Positions 42,046-51,513 of a stretch of 64,000 nucleotides of DNA are shown piece after piece (the first letter of the stretch is position 1; each line of letters opens with the position of its first letter). The notes under the pieces were generated by a model. It did no database searches. It saw nothing but the letters and a program-made list of their open reading frames with translations, and was not told where the DNA came from. The stretch spans positions 1 to 64,000 of the forward strand of contig JAAYEF010000014.1 of assembly GCA_012728875.1 (NCBI GenBank). Direction: 5' to 3'. A program made the translations under genes and the position numbers. Origin of the DNA: Candidatus Cloacimonadota bacterium (GTDB taxonomy: Bacteria > Cloacimonadota > Cloacimonadia > Cloacimonadales > Cloacimonadaceae).

Positions 42046-45000
42046 CTATTCCACGCCGGCATCTTCAAACTTGGTGTGTTCCTTGAAGCGGGTCATTTTC
42101 AGCCTGCCGAAAAAAGAATCCACGGCGCTATAAAGAACCGGGATCACGAACAAAGTGATGAGGGTGGCAAAGCTGAGCCCAAAAGCAAAAGTCACCGCCA
42201 GAGGCCGCCAGACCTGCGAGGAAGGATCGGTGGAAAAAACCAGGGGCAGCATTCCGACCACGGTGGTGGCGGTGGTCAAAATTATGGGACGCAGCCTGGC
42301 TGAACCGCTGTTGATGATTGCGTGCCAGCGGTCTGTGCCCTGCTCTCTTTCCTGGTTGATAAAGTCGATCAGGAGGATGGCGTTGTTCACCACCACCCCG
42401 GCCAAAGCCACCAGCGAAAGCATCGTGTTCAGTGAAAAGGAAAGCCGCGTGACCAAAAGCCCGATCACCACTCCGATGAAGGCCAGCGGGATGGTTGCCA
42501 TCACGATCAAAGGCTGCACATAGCTGCGAAACTGCGATGCAAGGATGGTGAAGATCGCCAGAAGCGCGATCAGGAACCCAATTCCCAAAGAGCTGTAGGA
42601 TTCATTTTGATGCTTTTGAACCCCGCCGAATTCCATGGTGTAGCCGGGGAAGCGCTGTTCAAAGTTTGAAAGCGTGCCCCCGGATGAGCGGAACCTGCTG
42701 CCGCGGAGGATGTTCACCACCTCCTGCGTGCTGCGTTTTTTGCGGGATTTGCCTTCATAATATTCACCCACAGATGCAGTTACAGAGAGCACACGGTCTC
42801 CGTTGTAGTGAGAAATGCGGGAGATGCTGCTGCCGATTTCGAAATCCGCCAATTCACGCAAGGGCACCAAAATCCCCATGCGGTTCCTGATTTTCAGGTC
42901 CTTCAGGGTTTCAAAATCCTGAGTGTAGCGATCGTCCAGCTTCACCAAAATGGGCACTTCATCCACTCCGTTTCCTCGAAAGCGGGTCACTTCGCTGCCT
43001 GCGCTTGCCAAACGGATCGCAGAGGCAACCTGAGCAACGCTTAGGCTGTATATGGAAAGTCTTTCCTGATTCATCAGGATTCGCGCTTCCATTTTGCCGG
43101 GGTCATAGCTGTCGTCAATATCCTTCACACCCGGGATCTTTTTCAGATTGGATTTCACCACATCGCTGATGTAAACCAAGCGCTCCAAGTCCTTGCCTTT
43201 GATGCGGATATCCACATCCTGGCCCAGCGGCGGACCGGTCTGGGAGGTGGCGAATTTATAGTTGTAAAGCCCGGGCAGGGTGTCCAGATATTCGCGAATC
43301 TCGTTTTTGATCTCCTCGTGGGTGGATTTCATCTTTTTCAGCGGCACGAGGTCGATGCTCAGGCTCGCATTTGAAGTCTTGTTTTCCCTGATGCCCTGGT
43401 TGCTCAGGGAGCCAACGTTTGAAACTACGAACTCAATATCGTCCTTCTGCTTCAGCGAAAGGATCTTTTGTTCAACCTGGCTCACCACGCGATTTGTCTC
43501 TTCCAGCGAGGTGCCCAGCGGCGTGTAAAGTTCCAGGGAAATGGTTTGGGAAAGGGAACTGGGGAAAAACTCGAAACGGATGGCACCGCTGAACAGCAGG
43601 ATTATGGAACCCAAAAGAACCAAAAGCGTGCCGCCCAAAACCCAGCCGCGGTGTTTCAAAGCACGGGTGATCACCTTGTGATAGAATCTGTTGAGAGGCC
43701 GGATCATGCGGGTGGTGCGGTCTTCACCTCCAGACATGCCGCGTCCGAACTGATATACGTTTGTGGGCAAGATCACCATTGATTGGAACCACGATGCCAA
43801 AAGCGCAACGCTGACCACGATGGGGAAAACCGACAGAAATTGACCCATGATGCCGCCTGTGAGCAGCATCGGCATAAAAGCCGCCACTGTGGTCAAAGTG
43901 GATGAAAAAACGGGAGAGATGATCTGGTCCACTCCAGCCACGATGGAATCGCGATGATCCAAGCCCATTTCCTTGTGCCGCTGGATGTTTTCCAGCACCA
44001 CGATGGAATTATCCACCACCATGCCCACCACGATGATGAGAGCGAAGATGGTGAAATTATTAAGGGTTACGCCAAAAAGCGGAGCCACGATGAAAGTGAT
44101 CAGCAGGGAAAGAGGGATTCCGGTTGAGGCAAATGCGGCATTGCGCCAGCCCAAAAAGAGCAGCAAAGCACCAAAAACCAGCAAAATGCCCATCAAGGCG
44201 CTATTACTGAGGGCGTTGATGCCGTTTTTCACGTCGATGGAACCGTCGTTTCTCACGCTGATCCTGGCTCCGGGATGGGACTCTTCAAAATCTGAAATGT
44301 ATTTTCTGACCCTCTCCATCACCCTGATGATGTTGCTGTCGCCTTTTTTATACACAAAAACGCTGATGCCTTCACTGCCGTTCAATTTGGCAATGGTTTG
44401 GGATTTTGAAAGAGTGTCGCGAACCGTGGCGATGTCGTTCACGGTGATGGAACGTCCGGATGGGTCGGAACTTATGATCATTCTGCCAATCTCGTCCATG
44501 GAGTTGAACTGCCCCAGAGCGCGCACCAAAAACTCGGTGTTGCCATATTTTGCAGTGCCGCCGGGAATATTCAGATTGCGTCCCTGCAAAACCGCGGAAA
44601 CATCGGAAAGGCTCAAGCCGTAGGCATCGATCCTGGCTTGATCCACATCCACCCAGATCTGATGGTCTCTGGCCCCGATCAATTCAGCTTTGGAAATATC
44701 CGGCAATTTCACAATTCCGTCACGCAGTTCGTCTGCCAATTCCCGCAATGCCAAAGGCGGAAAATCCCCGCTCACAACAAGTTGGGAGATGGGGTTCAGC
44801 TCCCTCATGCTCAGCCTGATGATGATGGGATCCATGGCTTCGCTGGGCAGATCGTTGATCTTGCTCATTTCGCGGGTCACCAGGTCGTAAGCTTCTTCCG
44901 AATCCACTCCCGTTTCAAAGGAAATGCTGATGGTGGAGCGGCTTTCTTCGGTGAAGCTTTCGATGTTGTCCAGCTTGGGAAGGTTGTTCAAGCCCGTCTC

Positions 45001-45201
45001 AACCTTGTTTGTAACCAGTTCTTCCATCTCCTGTGGCGATGCTCCGGGATAGACCACCACCACAATCACGCGGCCAAATTCGACGGCCGGAAACTCCTCC
45101 CGGGGCATGCGAACCATGGAAATCACACCCATGATGATGATTGCAATCACCAGCATGTTGATCAGAATGGAATATTTGATCGAAAGATCGGCAAGTTTCA
45201 T
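42046..45201 (-). CDS. RND efflux pump, inner-membrane transporter
   Basis: A 1051-residue RND transporter of the hydrophobe/amphiphile efflux (HAE1, AcrB/MdtB-like) type with twelve spans and two large periplasmic loops. The N terminus SIKYSILINMLVIAIIIMG, the span-4 motif VVDNSIVVLENI (the second Asp of the usual DD pair is Asn) and the span-10 segment GVVVNNAILLIDF (Asn where AcrB has Lys) are typical of the environmental-bacterial branch of this family. It follows its adaptor gene by three bases. Likely exports drugs, bile-like compounds or metabolites; the substrate is not predictable. Confidence 0.95.
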   Translation of the reverse strand: MKLADLSIKYSILINMLVIAIIIMGVISMVRMPREEFPAVEFGRVIVVVVYPGASPQEMEELVTNKVETGLNNLPKLDNIESFTEESRSTISISFETGVDSEEAYDLVTREMSKINDLPSEAMDPIIIRLSMRELNPISQLVVSGDFPPLALRELADELRDGIVKLPDISKAELIGARDHQIWVDVDQARIDAYGLSLSDVSAVLQGRNLNIPGGTAKYGNTEFLVRALGQFNSMDEIGRMIISSDPSGRSITVNDIATVRDTLSKSQTIAKLNGSEGISVFVYKKGDSNIIRVMERVRKYISDFEESHPGARISVRNDGSIDVKNGINALSNSALMGILLVFGALLLFLGWRNAAFASTGIPLSLLITFIVAPLFGVTLNNFTIFALIIVVGMVVDNSIVVLENIQRHKEMGLDHRDSIVAGVDQIISPVFSSTLTTVAAFMPMLLTGGIMGQFLSVFPIVVSVALLASWFQSMVILPTNVYQFGRGMSGGEDRTTRMIRPLNRFYHKVITRALKHRGWVLGGTLLVLLGSIILLFSGAIRFEFFPSSLSQTISLELYTPLGTSLEETNRVVSQVEQKILSLKQKDDIEFVVSNVGSLSNQGIRENKTSNASLSIDLVPLKKMKSTHEEIKNEIREYLDTLPGLYNYKFATSQTGPPLGQDVDIRIKGKDLERLVYISDVVKSNLKKIPGVKDIDDSYDPGKMEARILMNQERLSIYSLSVAQVASAIRLASAGSEVTRFRGNGVDEVPILVKLDDRYTQDFETLKDLKIRNRMGILVPLRELADFEIGSSISRISHYNGDRVLSVTASVGEYYEGKSRKKRSTQEVVNILRGSRFRSSGGTLSNFEQRFPGYTMEFGGVQKHQNESYSSLGIGFLIALLAIFTILASQFRSYVQPLIVMATIPLAFIGVVIGLLVTRLSFSLNTMLSLVALAGVVVNNAILLIDFINQEREQGTDRWHAIINSGSARLRPIILTTATTVVGMLPLVFSTDPSSQVWRPLAVTFAFGLSFATLITLFVIPVLYSAVDSFFGRLKMTRFKEHTKFEDAGVE

Positions 45202-45204
45202 GGC

Positions 45205-46275
45205 TTATTTCCTAACGGTGACCTTGGTACCGTCTTCCAGATTTTCCGCTCCGCTGGTCACAATTCTATCTCCCGGTTCCAGTCCGCTTTCAATGATCGC
45301 AAATTCTCCAATTATCTTGCCCAGTTTCACTTCACGCTTGTGTGCCACATTGCGTTTGTCAACCACAAAGGCGTAGTATTTGCCGAATTCCGCCTTGAAG
45401 TGGGTGAGGGTGGAATAAAGCTGCTCGGAATATGTGTCGGTAAGGATTTTGGCTGTAACCACCATTCCGGGCATGAGCCCGTTGGGGTTCACAAGTTCGA
45501 TATCGAGCGGATAGCTGGCTGAACCGGGCAAAGGTGAGATGCCATAGCCGGACACAACTGCCGAAATCGGTTCTTTACCGGGATAGCTGACCACCACTTT
45601 TTGACCCTGCCGAACCTTGGAAATCTGGCTTTCTCCAACCCCGGTTCTGAGCACAAGGCGGCTGGCGTTTGTGATCGTCACAACCGGCTGTCCCGGGGCG
45701 ATGAACTGACCTGTCGCGATGAAAAGGTTTGATATGGTTCCGGATTCGGGAGCGGTCAAATATGAGCCATCCATGCCGCTGCGGGCGGCTTCCAACCCGG
45801 CTTTTGCTCCATCAAGCTGAGCCTTTGCGCCTTCATGGGCGCTGACCGCATTGTTGTATTCAGCTTGGGAAATGAGATTCTTGGCGCGGGATTCCTCGGC
45901 ATAATTTTTGTTGCGCTGGGCGGTGTCATAAGCGGCCTGCGCGGAAGCCACACCGGCTTTGGCTTGATCCAGTCGATATTGATAGGCTTCGTTTTCCATT
46001 TTTCCGATGCGCTCACCGCGGTTCACGTGGTCGCCAAGTTTTTTATAAAGCTGCAAAACCCGCCCGGAGGCTTCGCTGCTCATGGTGACGTTGGAAATTC
46101 CTTCCAGCTTGCCGTGAACGGTGATAAAGTCGTCCAAAGATCTCAGGCCAAGCTCTTCCACGGTAACGGGTTGGGCTTCGTCATCGGATTTAAGGTCACC
46201 ACCCTTGCCCCGTTTGCAGGCTGAAAAGCCAAGGGTCAGGATGAGCAGGGTCATCAAAATGTATCTTTTTTTCAT
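45205..46275 (-). CDS. RND efflux periplasmic adaptor (MFP) lipoprotein
   Basis: A 356-residue membrane-fusion protein that links the RND pump to TolC. It has a lipobox (LGFSACKRG), a lipoyl-like half (VTMSSEASGRVLQLYKKLGDHVNRGERIG), a coiled-coil hairpin (RLDQAKAGVASAQAAYDTAQ to AQLDGAKAGLEAARSG), the second lipoyl half (YLTAPESGTISNLF) and a beta-barrel/MP domain. It sits between the TolC and RND genes with two- and three-base gaps. AdeT/AcrA-like length and order are normal. Confidence 0.93.
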   Translation of the reverse strand: MKKRYILMTLLILTLGFSACKRGKGGDLKSDDEAQPVTVEELGLRSLDDFITVHGKLEGISNVTMSSEASGRVLQLYKKLGDHVNRGERIGKMENEAYQYRLDQAKAGVASAQAAYDTAQRNKNYAEESRAKNLISQAEYNNAVSAHEGAKAQLDGAKAGLEAARSGMDGSYLTAPESGTISNLFIATGQFIAPGQPVVTITNASRLVLRTGVGESQISKVRQGQKVVVSYPGKEPISAVVSGYGISPLPGSASYPLDIELVNPNGLMPGMVVTAKILTDTYSEQLYSTLTHFKAEFGKYYAFVVDKRNVAHKREVKLGKIIGEFAIIESGLEPGDRIVTSGAENLEDGTKVTVRK

Positions 46276-46277
46276 GG

Positions 46278-47636
46278 TTATTCTCCGGTAATTATCATAG
46301 AATCAAGCTGTTGCGAGGTTTCAAACGCCAGAAGCTGCATCAGGGCAATCCGGGCTTTGTGATAGTCGAACACCGCCGTGGAATGGGAAATCCTGGCAGC
46401 CGAAAGCATCAGTTCGGCATCCAGCAGGTCTTTGGAGGAAATGAGCTCCATGCGAAAGCGTTCCTGCATTTGCAGATAGCTCTGCCGTGTATATTCCAGG
46501 GCGATGGAGTTTGCCCGAAATTGCTTTGCCGCGCCAACCAGATTCAGGACGGCGGCTTCGGTGCCCAGAAAAACTGCATCTGTGGCGGCCTTTACATCCA
46601 GCAGCGCTTTGCGATATTTGAGCTGGGCTTTTTTGTGTTCAGCCACGTTGCCAACCATGGGCAGCAGCGGCAGCGAAGCTGTCAGCATTATCTGGCTGGA
46701 ATTGTGGAACTTATAACGGTCAATCCCGTTTTCATTGAAATTGCTGGTTCCCACCAAAACCACGGAGGGCAAAAACGAACCCTTGGCAATCTGCATGCCG
46801 CGACGGGATAGCTCCAGACTGCCATCCAAGGCTTTCAAGGCGCTGTTGGACTCTCTGCCTTGCTGCAGGGCTCGCTGGCTGAGGGCGCTCACATCATCGG
46901 CACCATAGCCCTCCAAAACCGCCAGAACAGGGTCGTTGTCAATCTCGGGAAGTTCCTCTGCCACAGGAAGATAGTCCAGTACCAACGCGTTTTTAAGCTG
47001 GAGGCGGGAAAGCTGCAGCGCCGTCCCAGCCTGCAGCAGCATCACTTCCTTGGAGGCAAGCTGGCTCTTGAAACGCAAGAGGTCTGCATTGGAAAGCAGA
47101 CCCTGGTCATATTTGATCTGGGCAATCTCAAAATTCAGGGAGGCGGACTGCCGATCCAGTTCGGAAATCTTCTGCAAATCCTGAGTTTGCAAGATGTTCA
47201 AATATAGCTTGTTCACCTCGCTCAACAGGCTCAGGCGCTCGGATTCCAAATCCACCAAACCAAGCTGTTCCCCCAGTTTTGCCATCTGATATGCCTGCCA
47301 AGCCTTTCCGCCCAGAAAGATTGGCTGGGTGAGCGTTAAACCAAACTGCCGCATATCTTTGTTCAAATCTATCGGCCCCATGCTGGTTTGCACGCTTTGG
47401 GCGGGTTCCATGTAAAGCCATGTTCCATCAAGCTTTAGCGAGGGCAAAAAGCTGCTCATTGCCGAAGTAACGTTTTCACGGGCAAGTTCGGTCTCAGCCA
47501 GTTTGGCCTGCCAGGAGGGGTTGTTCTCCAAAGCCAGTTGCAGCGCCCTTTCCAAGCTGAGGTTTTGCGACCAAAGAGGACCCAAAACGCTCAGGATCAG
47601 CATGAAAAAGACGAGCTTGTATTCTTTTATCTGCAT
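46278..47636 (-). CDS. TolC-family outer-membrane efflux channel
   Basis: A 452-residue TolC-like protein with a signal peptide (YKLVFFMLILSVLGPLWSQ) and two OEP repeats of long helices (LSLERALQLALENNPSWQAKLAE at the start, LLDAELMLSAARISHSTAVFDYHKARIAL at the end; each seen in part). It is the first gene of the tripartite pump operon. Two starts are possible: ATG 47648 with no ribosome site, or ATG 47636 with GGA eight bases upstream; I chose the latter. TTGTCA (minus, 47694-47699) and a paired AAGCTT site (47662-47677) lie upstream. Confidence 0.92.
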   Translation of the reverse strand: MQIKEYKLVFFMLILSVLGPLWSQNLSLERALQLALENNPSWQAKLAETELARENVTSAMSSFLPSLKLDGTWLYMEPAQSVQTSMGPIDLNKDMRQFGLTLTQPIFLGGKAWQAYQMAKLGEQLGLVDLESERLSLLSEVNKLYLNILQTQDLQKISELDRQSASLNFEIAQIKYDQGLLSNADLLRFKSQLASKEVMLLQAGTALQLSRLQLKNALVLDYLPVAEELPEIDNDPVLAVLEGYGADDVSALSQRALQQGRESNSALKALDGSLELSRRGMQIAKGSFLPSVVLVGTSNFNENGIDRYKFHNSSQIMLTASLPLLPMVGNVAEHKKAQLKYRKALLDVKAATDAVFLGTEAAVLNLVGAAKQFRANSIALEYTRQSYLQMQERFRMELISSKDLLDAELMLSAARISHSTAVFDYHKARIALMQLLAFETSQQLDSMIITGE

Positions 47637-47661
47637 ATTAAGTTCCATCGTATTTCAAATT

Positions 47662-47677
47662 AAGCTTTTCCAAGCTT
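47662..47677. promoter_or_regulatory. Paired AAGCTT site upstream of the RND operon
   Basis: AAGCTT-TTCC-AAGCTT at 47662-47677, two self-complementary hexamers four bases apart, 26-41 bases upstream of the TolC start and downstream of the TTGTCA box, where a repressor would block polymerase. This is only a candidate. Confidence 0.25.
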
Positions 47678-47699
47678 CTGGAGGCGGCTATTCTGACAA

Positions 47700-48030
47700 G
47701 TTTTATTTTGACCAAGTCCGGCATCATGCAACTTTGCACAAATCAATCCAGTCTGACCCGCCCTTGGCTCGAAAAGCATTTCTGGATGCCAGATGCCCGT
47801 TAAGCACCCGCCTTTGAGCGGGTAACTTAGGGGAGCCAGACGGGTGATACACGAATTGGGCTGCAGGAGGAGGCAGGGTTTACCGCTTGTGGCAATGAAT
47901 TTTGCAGCATCGTAAGTCGCAAACAGTCAGCATGTTCCGATGCCGGAAGCAGTTTTTGAAAAAGAAATGCAGCTTGACACAAAAGCCGCCGCGAGAGAAC
48001 TTGAAAAAAATTTTCAAACTGGAAACTCCA
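47700..48030. other. Intergenic region between divergent genes, with repeat remnants
   Basis: No gene is seen. It holds a hairpin ACCCGC-CTTTGA-GCGGGT (47806-47823), CTTGGCTCGA (47763-47772, shared with 31380-31389) and GCCAGACGGGTG (47835-47846, shared with 17583-17594), so it is another copy of the degenerate dispersed element. TTGACA at 47974-47979 lies 57 bases before the deaminase start. An in-frame extension of the deaminase from 47902 has no ribosome site. Confidence 0.5.
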
Positions 48031-48507
48031 ATGGATAAAAGACCCTCCTGGCAACGCTATTTTATGGAAATGGCAAAACTGGCATCGACAAGAAGCACCT
48101 GCCTGCGCCGACATGTGGGCGCGGTTTTGGTGAAAGACAATCAGGTTCTCTCCACGGGCTACAACGGTAGCCCAAAAGGTGTAAGGCATTGCAGTGAAGC
48201 GGGTTGCCTGCGCGCTCAAAACAATATTCCCTCCGGGCAGATGCATGAACTCTGCCGGGGACTGCATGCTGAACAAAACGCCATCATCCAATCCGGATTG
48301 AATGGCTCCAGCGCACGGGGTGCCACGCTATACTGCACCCACCAGCCCTGCAGCATCTGCGCAAAAATGATCATAAATGCCGAAATCAAAGTGATTTACA
48401 TCGCCGACAAATATCCCGACGCCCTGGCGGAGGAACTGCTGCGGGAAGCCGGAATCCAGCTTTTCCATTTTGACCTGGAAAGCGAGGAAACTAAACGGCT
48501 GATCTAA
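48031..48507 (+). CDS. Deoxycytidylate (dCMP) deaminase
   Basis: A 158-residue zinc enzyme converting dCMP to dUMP for thymidylate synthesis. The family signature is complete: [28 protein letters not shown] (catalytic HAE, residues ~80-84; shown in part by HAEQNAI) and the zinc pair PCSIC near residue 107. The start is ATG 48031 with GGA seven bases upstream; the longer frame from 47902 lacks family similarity. ComEB-type deaminases look the same. It converges with the M1 aminopeptidase gene across a 12-base gap. Confidence 0.93.
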   Translation: MDKRPSWQRYFMEMAKLASTRSTCLRRHVGAVLVKDNQVLSTGYNGSPKGVRHCSEAGCLRAQNNIPSGQMHELCRGLHAEQNAIIQSGLNGSSARGATLYCTHQPCSICAKMIINAEIKVIYIADKYPDALAEELLREAGIQLFHFDLESEETKRLI

Positions 48508-48519
48508 ACTTACGCTTCT

Positions 48520-51417
48520 TCAGTGTCTGTTCAGGAGGCTGATCTTTTTGCTGAGCACGGTTTGCCCTGAAACCATCCTAATCAGGTAGATTCCAGAACT
48601 CAAGTCATTGCCCCGGTCATCCCTGGCATCAAAAACGAAGCTATGGCTGCCGGGGTTTTTGATTTCTGAACAAATGGCGCGGATTTTCTGTCCCTTCAGA
48701 TTATAAACCCCAATTTCCAAAGTTCCCTGTGAGGCGGTTTTGACCTCGATTTTGGTTTTTGAGTTGAAGGGATTGGGAAAAACCTCAAGAGAGGCGCCAA
48801 GTGGCGGAAGTTCAGGATCCTGTATGGAGGTTCCATCCAGCATGTCCGCAATGGCATCCTGCAGAAATTCACGCACACCAGCCGGCTTCATGAAATAGAG
48901 CGGAAAGCCCAGCAGAATGAAATCCATGCCGGAATCCGGATTCGTCATGCGCAGAGCAGCACAGTTGCCGTTCCCCTGTGCCGTGGGGCTCATAACTGCT
49001 GTGTAGATAGGATCTTGCGCGCCTGTGAAAGTATAGATGTAGGGCAGCATGCCGTTCCAAATGCTCAAAACCTTGTCCGGGTCCACTTCCAGATCGGCAT
49101 ATTGGCTCGATTGAGCGCTGATCAGGCTGGCAGAGTTGTCGTAAACAAGCTCGATGTTTCCAGCAAAGCGGCTGAAAAATACGTCGGAAAACACGGATGG
49201 GGTTTTCCAGCCGGAGAGGATAAGTTTCCCTCCGCCAATCAGATAGCCGCCCAAAACGTTTTGATGGTCGATCAGGAGGTTTTGGGAAAAGTCGTCCGCA
49301 TGCCAAAGCACAACTTTATGATTGCCAAGCACTTCCAATGGCGGCATGCCCTGGCTTGCCACATCCCATTCCTGAAACTCAAGAGGCGAAAGTGCCGCCG
49401 CATAGAAGGAATCGACCATGGCGTCGTCCGGGTTGATGTTTGCGCCGTTGCCATCACGGGTTTCGTCCACCACCAAAAGGTTTTCGGCAAATGTGAAGTT
49501 CATTGGAGTGGCTTCCATGGGCTCGGAACGCATGCTGATCCAGCCATCCGGGTCAACTGCGGATACGGCGTAAAGCCAGCTTGAACCATTTTGCATGGTG
49601 GTATCCGTAAAGCTGAATCCAGCAAGGGGTTCGGGGTTCAAAAGCTCCCAATTTCCACCCATGTCAGTTCCGAAACGATAAACGTTGTAGCGCAGGCTGG
49701 GATCGTTTTGGAAGCTTTCCCAGGAAATCAAAACCGAACCGTTTGAGGGCAGGCACTCCGTGATCACGGGCTTCAGCTCAGTGCGTGAACGCAGCAGCGT
49801 CCAGTTATTGTGGTTTGAACTAAAAATGGAGGGGGGAGCAAGGTTTACGTTGAAAAAGTTGTTCGTTCCTTGGGGACTTGCCAAAACGAAGAGAGAATCG
49901 ATCTGCGTGCCGTTTTGATGGCGAAAGGGTACATCGATATAAAACGGGGTGGAGGTGTTGGATCTGGTTTTGGCAAAAATGCGCAGGGGCTGGGCGGCGG
50001 AGTCTTTTGTCCAGATGCTGTATTCCAGGCTTGGGATGCCGGCGCTGAAGACCCATTGGTCAAAGAATTGATCGAGGTTTTCACCGCCAACCTGCTCGGC
50101 TTTGGCTTGAAATTCCGCAGTGTCCACATTTCCGCCGTTGTTTTCGGTAAACCATTCCTGCAAAAGCTGGAAAAAGGCATCGTTGCCCAATTTCAAACGC
50201 AGCATGTGCAGCACCGAAGCGCCTTTTTCATAGGAGGGCGGGGAAAAATATGAATTGAAAGCAGGGTCATAGATCACCTGAGGTCCGGCGCTGTTTTCCC
50301 AACTGAGGTAATACTGATGGTAACTACTTGTCACATAGTCACATGCGGCTTGCCAGCCTTCGGTTTTATCCACCCAGATAGACTCGGAATAGGTGGCAAA
50401 AGCTTCGGAAAGCCAGACGTCGCTGAAGTCCAAAAATGAGACTGCATTTCCATACCATTGATGGGCAAGTTCATGCGCCACAGTGATTTCGTGTGTGCCA
50501 TTGCCAGTGATGATATAACTGCCCAAAGTGGTCATGGTTTGATGTTCCATGGCGCCAAAGGTGCTCATGCTCACCACGGAATTGCCATATTTTTCAAAGG
50601 GATAGGGTCCGAACAGTTCGGAAAAATAGTCTATCATCAACGGCATTCGCGCCAGATCGACCTGGGCGTTGTTAAATTGATTTTGCATCACAAAGTTTTG
50701 GATGGGAACATCCTGCACCGGCGCATGTTGCTGAAACTCAACATAGGGGCCGCAGGTTACGCAAACCAGGTAGGTGGTCATGGGATCCGCGCTGTGCCAA
50801 ATCGTGGTGGCAGTGCCGTTGCCATTGTCTGTGATGGACTGCCGGGTTCCGTTTGAAGCTACTTTCCAGTCGTTGCGCAGGGTCACGTTCAGATTCACGG
50901 TGGCTTTATCCCAAGGGTGATCATAACAGGGCCACCAAAAGCGGCCTGCGTCGGGGTCGGAGATGGTGAAAACGGTGTTTGAGGAAAAGATCATGCCAAC
51001 GTTGTAGGGCGGGCCGGAAAGGATGGGTGCGCCGCTGTAAAAGACCTGTGTGGTAAAGGTTTGCCCCTCAGGAATGTTCAAATTGATGGTGATGATGCCA
51101 TTCGTGTGGGTGTAGGAAGCGGGAGCGCCATTCACCAGAACTGAACTCACATTCAGTCCAACCAGGTTGTATGGGATCGAACTCAGGTTTTGCTCTGCCA
51201 ACACGGTGGCAAGCACGTTTCCTGAGATTTGTCTGGCGGTTTGGTCGATGCTGAGAGTAATGTCGTAGTGAAGCACGTCAAAACCGGTGTCGATCTCGGC
51301 TCGAGGTTCAAAACCGCGGGGCGGTTCCATACGAAAAGGCTTACGCTGCGGCGGGGTCGCACCAAAAGTTGTGACTGTGATAATGATAAGTATAAACAGC
51401 AAAAAACTGCGTTTCAT
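48520..51417 (-). CDS. Secreted M1-family aminopeptidase with FlgD-like sorting module
   Basis: A 965-residue exported zinc aminopeptidase. Signal peptide (SFLLFILIIITVTTFG), an N-terminal beta domain, the exopeptidase loop GAMEHQT (His in place of the usual Asn of GAMEN), the zinc site HELAHQWYGN near residue 313 with the third ligand in WLSEAFATYSE, then a fibronectin-like segment and a C-terminal FlgD-like domain (VFPNPFNSKTKIEVKTA, LEIGVYNLKGQKIRAI, SSGIYLIRM). It probably digests peptides at or outside the cell surface. AAGGAG fits the ATG at 51417 (six-base spacing) better than the one at 51423. Confidence 0.92.
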   Translation of the reverse strand: MKRSFLLFILIIITVTTFGATPPQRKPFRMEPPRGFEPRAEIDTGFDVLHYDITLSIDQTARQISGNVLATVLAEQNLSSIPYNLVGLNVSSVLVNGAPASYTHTNGIITINLNIPEGQTFTTQVFYSGAPILSGPPYNVGMIFSSNTVFTISDPDAGRFWWPCYDHPWDKATVNLNVTLRNDWKVASNGTRQSITDNGNGTATTIWHSADPMTTYLVCVTCGPYVEFQQHAPVQDVPIQNFVMQNQFNNAQVDLARMPLMIDYFSELFGPYPFEKYGNSVVSMSTFGAMEHQTMTTLGSYIITGNGTHEITVAHELAHQWYGNAVSFLDFSDVWLSEAFATYSESIWVDKTEGWQAACDYVTSSYHQYYLSWENSAGPQVIYDPAFNSYFSPPSYEKGASVLHMLRLKLGNDAFFQLLQEWFTENNGGNVDTAEFQAKAEQVGGENLDQFFDQWVFSAGIPSLEYSIWTKDSAAQPLRIFAKTRSNTSTPFYIDVPFRHQNGTQIDSLFVLASPQGTNNFFNVNLAPPSIFSSNHNNWTLLRSRTELKPVITECLPSNGSVLISWESFQNDPSLRYNVYRFGTDMGGNWELLNPEPLAGFSFTDTTMQNGSSWLYAVSAVDPDGWISMRSEPMEATPMNFTFAENLLVVDETRDGNGANINPDDAMVDSFYAAALSPLEFQEWDVASQGMPPLEVLGNHKVVLWHADDFSQNLLIDHQNVLGGYLIGGGKLILSGWKTPSVFSDVFFSRFAGNIELVYDNSASLISAQSSQYADLEVDPDKVLSIWNGMLPYIYTFTGAQDPIYTAVMSPTAQGNGNCAALRMTNPDSGMDFILLGFPLYFMKPAGVREFLQDAIADMLDGTSIQDPELPPLGASLEVFPNPFNSKTKIEVKTASQGTLEIGVYNLKGQKIRAICSEIKNPGSHSFVFDARDDRGNDLSSGIYLIRMVSGQTVLSKKISLLNRH

Positions 51418-51513
51418 GTCCATCTCCTTGGGTTTGGATCATACAAAAAGGGATGCAATAAAGTTTCCATAAACACTTTTTTCTGCTTCACAAACTGGAT
51501 TTCCGCAGGATGA

